Source of the DNA: JAYENY01 sp964646075
Lineage (GTDB): Bacteria; Patescibacteriota; Minisyncoccia; Minisyncoccales; PEYH01
DNA: 26,768 nt
Direction: 5' to 3'
Assembly (NCBI GenBank): GCA_964646075.1
Contig: CAZYBZ010000004.1
Coordinates: 1-26,768 of the forward strand
The translations under genes were made by a program, and so were the position numbers. Positions within the stretch are counted from its first letter, which is position 1. The number at the start of each line of letters is the position of its first letter. A model generated the notes under the pieces. That model ran no database searches and was not told where the DNA came from. It worked only from the letters and a program-made list of their open reading frames with translations. Positions 8,258 to 14,276 of this stretch are shown piece by piece.

Positions 8258-9541
8258 ATGATTAAAAGAAAAGAAAAGACGAAAAGAATAATTAAAAAAA
8301 AGAAGACAGTCAAAACGGTCAAGATGGTTAAGGTGGCCAAGGGAAGGAATATGGTTAAGATAGGCAAAAAAAAGATATTGAAAAGAGGCAATTTTAAGAG
8401 AATTGAGAAGATTGAAAAACCCGTAAAAAGTAAAGGTAGGCAAAAGATTCTTTCGAGAAAAGTTCCAAGGACAAGGAGGGGGCAAATTTTTCTTCAAGAC
8501 AAGGTAGAGGGACTGATTAAAAAAAGTCGGGGTCGGGCTTTTGTTACTTATAGCGAAATCTTATACGCTTTTCCTGAGGCCGAAAAAGACATTCAAGGGC
8601 TTGAGCAACTTTATCAACGACTAGAGGAAGAAGGAATTGAGATTAAGAAGAGCCGGAGTTTTCTGCAAATAGGAGAAGGAGAGAAAAAGATAAAGCCAAT
8701 TTCAAGCAGATGGCCGGATTCTATCCAGATGTATTTAAAAGAAATTAGCAAAGTTGGCTTTTTAACCGCTAAAGAAGAAAAAGAGCTTTCAAAAAGGATA
8801 GAGAAGAATGATATTGTTGCAAAACAACGATTAGTGAGAGCCAATCTCCGACTAGTGGTTTCTATCGCCAAAAAATATGTTGGTCGGTCTCCAAACTTAA
8901 CCCTGCTTGATTTAATTCAGGAGGGTAATCTAGGCCTTTTCAGGGCATCTGAAAAATTTGATTGGAGGAGGGGCTATAAATTTTCTACTTATGCTACCTG
9001 GTGGATAAGGCAGGCAATAACAAGAGCTTTGGCAGATCAGGCAAGGACTATTCGTATTCCAGTTCATATGATAGAAACGATATCTAAATATATTAAAATA
9101 AATCGTGATTTATTAAGAGAATTAGGGAGAGATCCGCGGACAGAAGAAGTCGCTAGAGAAATGGGACTTAGTCCAGAGAAAGTAAGGCATATAAAAAAAA
9201 TTGCTCAAAGAACAATATCTTTAGAGACACCGATAGGCAACAAGGATGAGCAGGATAGCGTTTTGTCCGAATTCATAAAAGATGAAGAGCTTCCCTCTCC
9301 TTCGAAAAAGGCGGCTCGAGCTTTATTGAAGGAGCGACTTGATGAAATTATGAGTAACTTGACTGATAGGGAACAGAAAATTCTTAAGATGAGATTTGGA
9401 TTAGAGGATGGGGTGACTCATACTCTTCAAGAAGTAGGAGAGGTTTTTGCTGTAACCAGAGAACGTATTCGTCAGATTGAGGCTAAGTCTTTAGAAAGAA
9501 TCCGCAAGCACAAGGATTTAAAAAAATTGGAAGGTTATTAA
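8258..9541 (+). CDS. rpoD: RNA polymerase primary sigma factor (sigma-70/SigA) with basic N-terminal tail
   Basis: Promoter-recognition subunit of RNA polymerase. In order, the 427 residues show a Lys/Arg-rich tail (1-75), a sigma-1.1-like domain (about 80-145, with RGRAFVTYSEILYAFPE), region 1.2 (DSIQMYLKEISKVGFLTAKE, 154-173), region 2 (LRLVVSIAKKYVG; LDLIQEGNLGLFRASEKFDW; FSTYATWWIRQAITRA), region 3 (RIPVHMIETI onward) and region 4 (LTDREQKILKMRFGLEDG; TRERIRQIEAKSLERIRKH). All catalytic and DNA-contact segments are intact, so it is the housekeeping sigma factor. The strongly basic first 75 residues are unusual; in E. coli region 1.1 is acidic. It closes the rpsU-ybeY-GT2-dnaG-rpoD run and is followed by tRNA-Asn. 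Confidence 0.96.
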   Translation: MIKRKEKTKRIIKKKKTVKTVKMVKVAKGRNMVKIGKKKILKRGNFKRIEKIEKPVKSKGRQKILSRKVPRTRRGQIFLQDKVEGLIKKSRGRAFVTYSEILYAFPEAEKDIQGLEQLYQRLEEEGIEIKKSRSFLQIGEGEKKIKPISSRWPDSIQMYLKEISKVGFLTAKEEKELSKRIEKNDIVAKQRLVRANLRLVVSIAKKYVGRSPNLTLLDLIQEGNLGLFRASEKFDWRRGYKFSTYATWWIRQAITRALADQARTIRIPVHMIETISKYIKINRDLLRELGRDPRTEEVAREMGLSPEKVRHIKKIAQRTISLETPIGNKDEQDSVLSEFIKDEELPSPSKKAARALLKERLDEIMSNLTDREQKILKMRFGLEDGVTHTLQEVGEVFAVTRERIRQIEAKSLERIRKHKDLKKLEGY

Positions 9542-9557
9542 AAAAGGGTATTAGACC

Positions 9558-9586
9558 TTGAAAAGATGATAAAATTACTCTAAAGT
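9558..9586 (+). promoter_or_regulatory. Predicted promoter of tRNA-Asn
   Basis: TTGAAA (9558-9563), a 17-nt spacer and TAAAGT (9581-9586). It begins 16 nt after the rpoD stop codon. The predicted start near 9593 is about seven bases before the mature tRNA 5' end, a typical short tRNA leader. Confidence 0.55.
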
Positions 9587-9599
9587 ATAGTTGTTTTAT

Positions 9600-9674
9600 T
9601 CCGCGGTAGCTCAATGGTAGAGCGGGTGCCTGTTAAGCACTAGGTTGTAGGTTCGAGCCCTACCCGCGGAGCCA
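9600..9674 (+). tRNA. tRNA-Asn (anticodon GUU), CCA encoded
   Basis: A full cloverleaf can be folded. The acceptor TCCGCGG (9600-9606) pairs with CCGCGGA (9664-9670). The D stem is GCTC/GAGC (9609-9612/9620-9623). The anticodon stem is GGTGC/GCACT with loop CTGTTAA, anticodon GTT at 9632-9634. The T arm is GTAGG-TTCGAGC-CCTAC. The discriminator base is G9671 and CCA is encoded at 9672-9674. It reads Asn codons AAC/AAU. No tandem tRNA neighbour was seen. Confidence 0.96.
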
Positions 9675-9852
9675 AATTGTATGTTCGGTGTTTGTTGTTT
9701 TAGCACTTCTCTACAGTGAGTAAAATAGAAATATTTTCAGAGAAAAATCTTTGCTATTAGTCTGTCAAGCATTTCGTTCAAAGCGATTTACGCATAGTTT
9801 GGCATATTCTATTATAGGTGGTTGGACGGAGGTCGTTGATATTAAGGTAGTA

Positions 9853-9881
9853 TTGACTGAATAAAAATTAAACTTTACAAG
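9853..9881 (+). promoter_or_regulatory. Possible promoter of the laccase-domain gene
   Basis: TTGACT (9853-9858), a 17-nt spacer and TACAAG (9876-9881), three bases before the ATG at 9885. The predicted start would fall at the start codon, so the mRNA would be leaderless. The rest of the 210-nt gap after the tRNA (9675-9852) shows nothing I can identify. Confidence 0.4.
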
Positions 9882-9884
9882 AAA

Positions 9885-10862
9885 ATGCCATTTAAAGAAT
9901 TTGCTTTTGGAGCGGAAAACGAACAATCTTTTCCAGAAAAAACTAAAGTTGAAAGCGTTAAAGAAAATGAAGAAAGAATTGAAGGCGGGGTTTGGAAGCC
10001 GTCTATTTTTGATGATTTTAAGGATGTTTTAGGAGTTGGCGCCTCAACAAAAGAATTAAAAAGACTAATCAGTGGAGAAGAAGCAAAAATTCGAATAACT
10101 GCATCTCTAGAAAGGTTTGATAAAAGATTCTCTCAAGAGGACAAGGAAATAAGAATTGCTAAACTTGGAGCTGGGCGCATCTTGGTTAATTTTTTAGAAA
10201 AGATTGCTCCAGGAGTTAATGTTCATAATATAGAGAAAACTTCATTAGAGCATAGCGATAGAATTATTGTTGTTAATCAACAATATCTTCAGCAAGATAA
10301 GGGAAAACGCGCTCGTATTAAAGCTGATGGTTTAATTACTAATATTCGAAAAAAACCCCTTATGGTCGTGGCAGCTGATTGCGCGCCAGTAGGAATATAT
10401 GATCCTAAAAATAAAGCGACAGGGGTATTTCATTCTGGCTGGCAAGGGACCTTAAAACAAATTTCTTCTAAGGGAGTAAGAGAGATGGGTAATACTTATG
10501 GTTCAAAACCAGAAGAACTTTTGATTGTTATTGGTCCCTATGCAGGCGGTGAAGAATTTGAAGTTAGCGAGAAAGAATATAAGCGATTTCAAGAAGCTAA
10601 AGATGAAAACGGGTGCTTGATCTATAGTGAAGAAGATATCCAAAGTTTTTTTAAAAAAAATGAGAAAAAACAAGGGCATTATTTTCTTGACACAGGACAA
10701 GCTATTAGGAAGTCTTTAATTAGGGTCGGTGTTCTTGAAAAAAATATTCAGGTTTCTGAATATTCCACAATGAGCAAAAAAGGTAATCTATCTTTTTCTT
10801 CAGAACGGATAGAGGGGAATAAAGACAGAGATTCTTTTGTCTTTATGATGGTGTGCAAATAG
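9885..10862 (+). CDS. Laccase-domain protein (YfiH/PgeF family, multicopper polyphenol oxidase superfamily)
   Basis: Family members have been described as peptidoglycan-editing factors and purine-nucleoside phosphorylases/deaminases; the true substrate here is unknown. The 325 residues contain the zinc triad: His123 in LEHSDRI, Cys166 in AADCAPVGIYD (the Cys-His distance to the next residue is 17, as in E. coli YfiH) and His183 in FHSGWQGTL. IGPYAGGEEFEVSEKEY (216-232) and the YFLDTGQAI motif follow. About 70 residues precede the usual domain start, with a charged, low-complexity N-terminus. The C-terminal cysteine-containing CTYS...SHRR motif of typical members is replaced by SEYSTMSKKGNLSFSSER. 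It is a single gene between tRNA-Asn and the convergent mscS-like gene. Confidence 0.88.
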   Translation: MPFKEFAFGAENEQSFPEKTKVESVKENEERIEGGVWKPSIFDDFKDVLGVGASTKELKRLISGEEAKIRITASLERFDKRFSQEDKEIRIAKLGAGRILVNFLEKIAPGVNVHNIEKTSLEHSDRIIVVNQQYLQQDKGKRARIKADGLITNIRKKPLMVVAADCAPVGIYDPKNKATGVFHSGWQGTLKQISSKGVREMGNTYGSKPEELLIVIGPYAGGEEFEVSEKEYKRFQEAKDENGCLIYSEEDIQSFFKKNEKKQGHYFLDTGQAIRKSLIRVGVLEKNIQVSEYSTMSKKGNLSFSSERIEGNKDRDSFVFMMVCK

Positions 10863-10928
10863 TTAAAAAGCAGAGAGAGGGGCTTAACTTGGGAAAAAGA
10901 TATTAGTCCCTTTTTTGGTGCTAAATTT

Positions 10929-11771
10929 TTATTTTAGCTCTATCTTTTGTTGGATAAAAACAGCTTTGATTCTTTTTCTTAGAGCGGTAGCAACCTCCCA
11001 CTGTTTTCCTGGTTGAGTTTCGCCAATGATTTTTAATAAGACTTGATTTCCTTTTATATCCTCTACTCCTAAAAATTTTGGTGGACTTAAAATTAAAGAA
11101 GCTAGTTTAGGATTTTTGGCCATTTCCTCGCCTATTTTATTTATTAACTTTTCAGCCTTATCAATGTCAGTGTCGTAAGAGATTGCGACACTGACATCTA
11201 TTCGAGACAATCCTTTTGTAAGATTAGAAACATTGCGGATCATACCGTGAACAGCAAAATGGACGACACCATCAACACCTCTAATCATTGTTTTCCGTAA
11301 ACTAATCGACTCTACTTTTCCTTCTATACTAAAGCCGAAGCCAACAACTCTTATCCAGTCTCCTATACGATACTGGTCTTCCATTAAAATAAAAAGGCCA
11401 GTAACGATATCTTTAACTAAACTTTGAGAGCCGAAACCAATCGCCAATCCTAGGATTCCTGCGCCCGCTAATAGAGCCCCAATGTTTATCCCAAATTCAG
11501 GAAGAACCATTAGGATAATCGTTAATACTATTAATATTTTTCCAGTGACTAAAAAAAGATTAGACAGGGTCTGGATCCTTTTCTCTGCGCCCTTTTTGTC
11601 TTTATCAGTATAAGTTTTTTTTATGGTTCTCTCTACTACTTGAGAGGTAATTCTTTTGAAGATTTTAAAGACAATAATTCCTCCAATAATAATAATTAGG
11701 ATTCTTAGACCGTTAATAGAAGCCCATCTTATAATAACTGGCCAGATGATTTGAAAATTTAAATCAATCAT
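10929..11771 (-). CDS. Small-conductance mechanosensitive channel (MscS family)
   Basis: Opens under membrane tension to release solutes in osmotic downshock. The 280 residues contain three membrane segments (about 21-38, 73-92 and the pore helix region 95-127). The pore-lining TM3 is Gly/Ala-rich (GALLAGAGILGLAIGFGSQS, 98-117), followed by LVKDIVTGLFILMEDQYRIGDWIRV. The beta domain has GKVESISLRKTMIRGVDG and the C-terminal alpha/beta domain closes the protein. The length matches minimal MscS. It converges with the laccase-domain gene (66-nt gap) and has its own promoter upstream. Confidence 0.94.
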   Translation of the reverse strand: MIDLNFQIIWPVIIRWASINGLRILIIIIGGIIVFKIFKRITSQVVERTIKKTYTDKDKKGAEKRIQTLSNLFLVTGKILIVLTIILMVLPEFGINIGALLAGAGILGLAIGFGSQSLVKDIVTGLFILMEDQYRIGDWIRVVGFGFSIEGKVESISLRKTMIRGVDGVVHFAVHGMIRNVSNLTKGLSRIDVSVAISYDTDIDKAEKLINKIGEEMAKNPKLASLILSPPKFLGVEDIKGNQVLLKIIGETQPGKQWEVATALRKRIKAVFIQQKIELK

Positions 11772-11777
11772 AGAATA

Positions 11778-11807
11778 TATTTAGATGATTTTAAACCATC
11801 TTGTTAA
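11778..11807 (-). promoter_or_regulatory. Predicted leaderless promoter of the mscS-like gene
   Basis: On the minus strand TTAACA (11807-11802), an 18-nt spacer and TAAATA (11783-11778). The -10 box ends six bases before the ATG at 11771, so the transcript should begin at the start codon, with no room for a Shine-Dalgarno site. Confidence 0.5.
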
Positions 11808-12004
11808 TTTTTAATATTTTTGTGAAAAAAGAGAAGCATTATTTCCAACTGTTGTTATAATACCATATTTAAACAGAGAAAGTAAAAGATAATTTGTCTC
11901 ATTAGATTTTTATTATTTAGTAGACTAAAGCCAACTATTAAGATAGAGATCTCTATTTTTAGATTGATAAAAATAAAAAATGAACGCGAAGCGAACACAA
12001 GCGC
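11808..12004. other. Non-coding remainder of the 330-nt mscS/RRM divergent gap
   Basis: The gap 11772-12101 carries the mscS-like promoter at its left end and the RRM-gene promoter and leader at its right end. The middle is AT-rich and has no recognisable gene, RNA or repeat. A 71-codon minus-strand frame at 11855-12070 crosses the strong plus-strand promoter and its product looks like no family I know, so I treat it as chance. Confidence 0.5.
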
Positions 12005-12033
12005 TTGACAAGAAGAGAAAAATACTATATACA
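12005..12033 (+). promoter_or_regulatory. Strong consensus promoter of the RRM gene
   Basis: Perfect TTGACA (12005-12010), a 17-nt spacer and TATACA (12028-12033). This is the best -35/-10 match in the window. Predicted start near 12040 gives a 5' leader of about 62 nt. The leader can form two small hairpins: TCTC/GAGA (12043-12056) and ACAATT/AGTTGT (12067-12083). This suggests high expression with possible leader-level control. Confidence 0.75.
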
Positions 12034-12101
12034 GAGAATGTTTCTCGTAAAAGAGACATAGGTCGGACAATTAAGTAAGTTGTAAAAAAGAAAAAAAGAC
12101 A

Positions 12102-12362
12102 ATGAGCACAAAGTTATATGTTGGTGGTCTCCCTTATGAGACAACCGAAGATGCTCTTAAGGATTTGTTTTCAGAAGCTGGTACTGTAGTTTCTGCAACT
12201 ATCATTATAGACAAAATTTCTGGTCGTTCTAAAGGGTTTGGCTTCGTTGAGATGTCTTCTGAAGAGGAGGCCAAAAAAGCTATTGAATCATTCAACGGAA
12301 AGGATTTTGGAGGGAGAAATCTCATGGTAGATGAAGCTAGACCAATGAAGAAAAATTTTTAA
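12102..12362 (+). CDS. Small RRM-type RNA-binding protein
   Basis: Single RNA-recognition motif protein of 86 residues that binds single-stranded RNA. RNP2 is LYVGGL (5-10) and RNP1 is KGFGFVEM (about 44-51), with the expected beta-alpha-beta spacing (ETTEDALKDLFSEAG helix 1; SEEEAKKAIESFNG helix 2) and a C-terminal LMVDEARPMKK strand. It resembles the cyanobacterial Rbp and other small bacterial RRM proteins. It stands alone between a consensus promoter and a strong terminator, so it is monocistronic and probably abundant. Targets are unknown; RNA chaperone or mRNA stability roles are inferred from the family only. Confidence 0.94.
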   Translation: MSTKLYVGGLPYETTEDALKDLFSEAGTVVSATIIIDKISGRSKGFGFVEMSSEEEAKKAIESFNGKDFGGRNLMVDEARPMKKNF

Positions 12363-12395
12363 AATTCTTTCGTAGTATTCTAAATAAGAAGGTAG

Positions 12396-12425
12396 AAGAG
12401 CCCGCTCGGGCTCTTTTGCTTTTTT
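12396..12425 (+). terminator. Intrinsic terminator of the RRM gene
   Basis: The stem AAGAGCCC (12396-12403) pairs with GGGCTCTT (12408-12415) around the tetraloop GCTC, followed by TTTGCTTTTTT. It is the only GC-rich stem with a U-tract in the window and starts 34 nt after the RRM stop codon. Confidence 0.92.
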
Positions 12426-12535
12426 AAATTTTTGATAAAGTTTTTATAAAAATACAAATATGCTACAATAGTGAATATAAAAAGAAAATTGAGCAATTAT
12501 AATTAGAAAGACGACTAGTTTTCAAAAATTTTAAT

Positions 12536-12565
12536 TTGACCATCTTGATTAATTAGCTCTATAAC
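12536..12565 (+). promoter_or_regulatory. Predicted promoter of the AEC transporter gene
   Basis: TTGACC (12536-12541), an 18-nt spacer and TATAAC (12560-12565). Start near 12572 gives a leader of about 33 nt to the ATG at 12605. A second candidate, an extended -10 TGCTACAAT at 12461-12469, lies further upstream. Confidence 0.5.
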
Positions 12566-12604
12566 TACTACTTTTTTTATTTTAGCAAAGAAGTAATTTA
12601 AAAT

Positions 12605-13534
12605 ATGATAACAATTTTCCTTACTATCATCCCCTTGTTTGCGATAATATTATTAGGGGCAATATTGCAGAAAACAAAAGTTGCCAAAAAAGAATGGCTG
12701 TCTGCTCTAAATGATTATGCCTTATATATCGGTCTTCCGGCTTTAATTTTTTCTGCCTTATCAAGAACCACTTTTGTATTTTCCGAACAAAGAAATCTTA
12801 TTTTAATTAATTCTGTTTTTTTAATCGCTAGTTTTCTAGTGGCTCTTGTTGCTGGAAAATTATTACGATTAAAAATAGAGGATTTAAGAACTCTTTTCAT
12901 CTGTTTTGCCTTTGGCAATATCGCTTATCTAGGAATACCAGTTCTTACTCAAATTTATACAAAAGAGATTTTGCCCACAGCTAGCTTGATTGTTGCAATT
13001 TATTTGTTTTGGATGTTTACTTTAGGAGTTGGATTTTTGGATTACACTCAACAGCAAAATAGAAAAAATCTCTTTAAAAAAATATTTATAGAATTAGTAA
13101 AAAATCCTCTTCTAATCGCTGTTGTAGCGGGAATAACGGTTTCTGTCCTTGGATTGTCATTGCCTCAAGCTATTTATCAAACTATTGATATGATTGCGTT
13201 ATCGGTTACGCCAGTCGTCCTGATTGTTGTGGGGCTTTTTATGGGAAAATCAAAGTTGGGGAAGCTTAGTGAGTGGATTCCTGTTTTTTTATTTTCATCA
13301 TTAACTCTCTTTGTTCTTCCTTTAGGATTATATCTCGGCATTAAATTTTTTGGATTTTCTGTTCCCTATTTTTCTTCCACAATAATTCAAGCCGGAATGC
13401 CCCTGGCTATTACAACCTTTGCTTTAGCTGATAAATATAAACTTAATAAGCCATTTATTATGAGGACGATAGTATTAAGCACGGCTTTATCAATCATTTC
13501 AATTCCGTTTTGGGCAACAATGCTTTTAAATTAA
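12605..13534 (+). CDS. Auxin efflux carrier (AEC) family transporter
   Basis: Secondary transporter of the AEC/PIN-like superfamily; bacterial members move organic acids such as malate or malonate. The 309 residues hold about ten hydrophobic helices in two five-helix repeats. The first repeat begins MITIFLTIIPLFAIILLGA and has DYALYIGLPALIFSAL, with the family's proline-broken helix, and FGNIAYLGIPVL. The second has KNPLLIAVVAGI and FSSTIIQAGMPLAITTFALADKY, the mirrored broken helix. The charged loop around 153-163 separates the halves. Substrate cannot be predicted. It has its own promoter and is followed by a hairpin just before greA. Confidence 0.88.
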   Translation: MITIFLTIIPLFAIILLGAILQKTKVAKKEWLSALNDYALYIGLPALIFSALSRTTFVFSEQRNLILINSVFLIASFLVALVAGKLLRLKIEDLRTLFICFAFGNIAYLGIPVLTQIYTKEILPTASLIVAIYLFWMFTLGVGFLDYTQQQNRKNLFKKIFIELVKNPLLIAVVAGITVSVLGLSLPQAIYQTIDMIALSVTPVVLIVVGLFMGKSKLGKLSEWIPVFLFSSLTLFVLPLGLYLGIKFFGFSVPYFSSTIIQAGMPLAITTFALADKYKLNKPFIMRTIVLSTALSIISIPFWATMLLN

Positions 13535-13538
13535 CAAT

Positions 13539-13582
13539 AAGGCTGTTTTCTAAAATTTTAAGAAACAACCTTTTAACTTTTT
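13539..13582 (+). terminator. Hairpin plus T-tract between the AEC gene and greA
   Basis: AAGGCTGTTTT (13539-13549) pairs with the AAACAACCTT side ending at 13572, with one internal mismatch. TTTTAACTTTTT follows (13571-13582) and leads straight into the greA ATG. It looks like an intrinsic terminator for the AEC gene. As it ends at the greA start codon, it may also act as an attenuator or block ribosome access to greA. Confidence 0.6.
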
Positions 13583-14038
13583 ATGACCAAATATCTTACC
13601 CCAGAGGGACTAGAAAAATTAAAAAAGGAATTGAATCGTTTGAAAACGATTGAAAGAAAAAAAATCGCAGCACAACTTAAGCATGCCATCTCTTTTGGAG
13701 ACCTTTCAGAGAATTTTGCTTATCATGAGGCGAAAGAGTCGCAAGCTTTTTTAGAGGGAAAAATTTTGGAGATAGAGGAAACAATCCGAAATGCTGAGGT
13801 TGTTAAAAAAAGAAAAGGAGCTAAATACATTCAGGTTGGTTCAATCGTTTTGCTTGGCCTAGAGAATAAAAAAGAGGAGTTTCAAATTGTTGGGGCGGCA
13901 GAAGCAAATCCTTTAGAGGGAAAAATTTCTTGCGAGTCTCCTCTTGGGAAAGAATTGCTTGGAAAATTAGTAGGAGATAGATTAAAAATTAGAACTCCGA
14001 AAGGCAAAGCCCAGTATAATGTTCTTAGAATTCATTAA
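13583..14038 (+). CDS. greA: Transcription elongation factor GreA
   Basis: Rescues backtracked RNA polymerase by stimulating transcript cleavage through the secondary channel. The 151 residues begin with MTKYLTPEGLEKLKKELNRL and form the N-terminal coiled coil. The tip motif is FGDLSENFAYHEAKESQ (about 39-55), where the acidic Asp and Glu coordinate the catalytic metal. The C-terminal FKBP-like domain includes YIQVGSIVLL, ANPLEGKISCESPLGKELLGK and VGDRLKIRTPKGK. The length is slightly short of the usual 158. No Shine-Dalgarno site is visible because a terminator-like hairpin fills the space before the ATG. Confidence 0.96.
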   Translation: MTKYLTPEGLEKLKKELNRLKTIERKKIAAQLKHAISFGDLSENFAYHEAKESQAFLEGKILEIEETIRNAEVVKKRKGAKYIQVGSIVLLGLENKKEEFQIVGAAEANPLEGKISCESPLGKELLGKLVGDRLKIRTPKGKAQYNVLRIH

Positions 14039-14143
14039 TTATAGGGTGTTAATAAAACTAATTTTGAAAAATTCTAAATTTGTTCATAAAGACGAATTAG
14101 GCGACAACTTATTTTCGAGTATTTTGATTAAATAAGGAGAGGA

Positions 14144-14172
14144 TTAACGAATAATTAGAATTATGGTAGAAT
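14144..14172 (+). promoter_or_regulatory. Predicted promoter of the HAMP sensor gene
   Basis: TTAACG (14144-14149), a 17-nt spacer and an extended -10 TGGTAGAAT (TAGAAT at 14167-14172). Start near 14179 gives a leader of about 98 nt ending in AAGGGAAAGG before the ATG, one of the few good Shine-Dalgarno sites in the window. It may also drive the glycogen cluster downstream. The remaining gap from greA (14039-14143) shows nothing else. Confidence 0.55.
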
Positions 14173-14276
14173 GGAGACAATAAGCTTGAGTAATAAATAA
14201 AATTAAGATTTATCTTGCTAAGTGTTATTTTGAAATAGCTCTATCGGGGCGAGAAACATTTAACAAGGGAAAGGCT

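Noticed and set aside
8234..8497. Minus-strand 87-codon frame at the rpoD 5' end
   Set aside because: It mirrors the Lys-rich sigma tail (Lys codons read backwards give Phe/Leu) and has no independent support.
10870..10920. Possible bidirectional terminator between the laccase-domain and mscS-like genes
   Set aside because: Only a four-pair GGGA/TCCC or a six-pair A/T stem can be drawn; too weak to call, although the convergent layout would call for one.
11855..12070. Minus-strand 71-codon frame in the mscS/RRM gap
   Set aside because: It runs through the consensus plus-strand RRM promoter, has low-complexity hydrophobic content and no recognisable motif or ribosome site.
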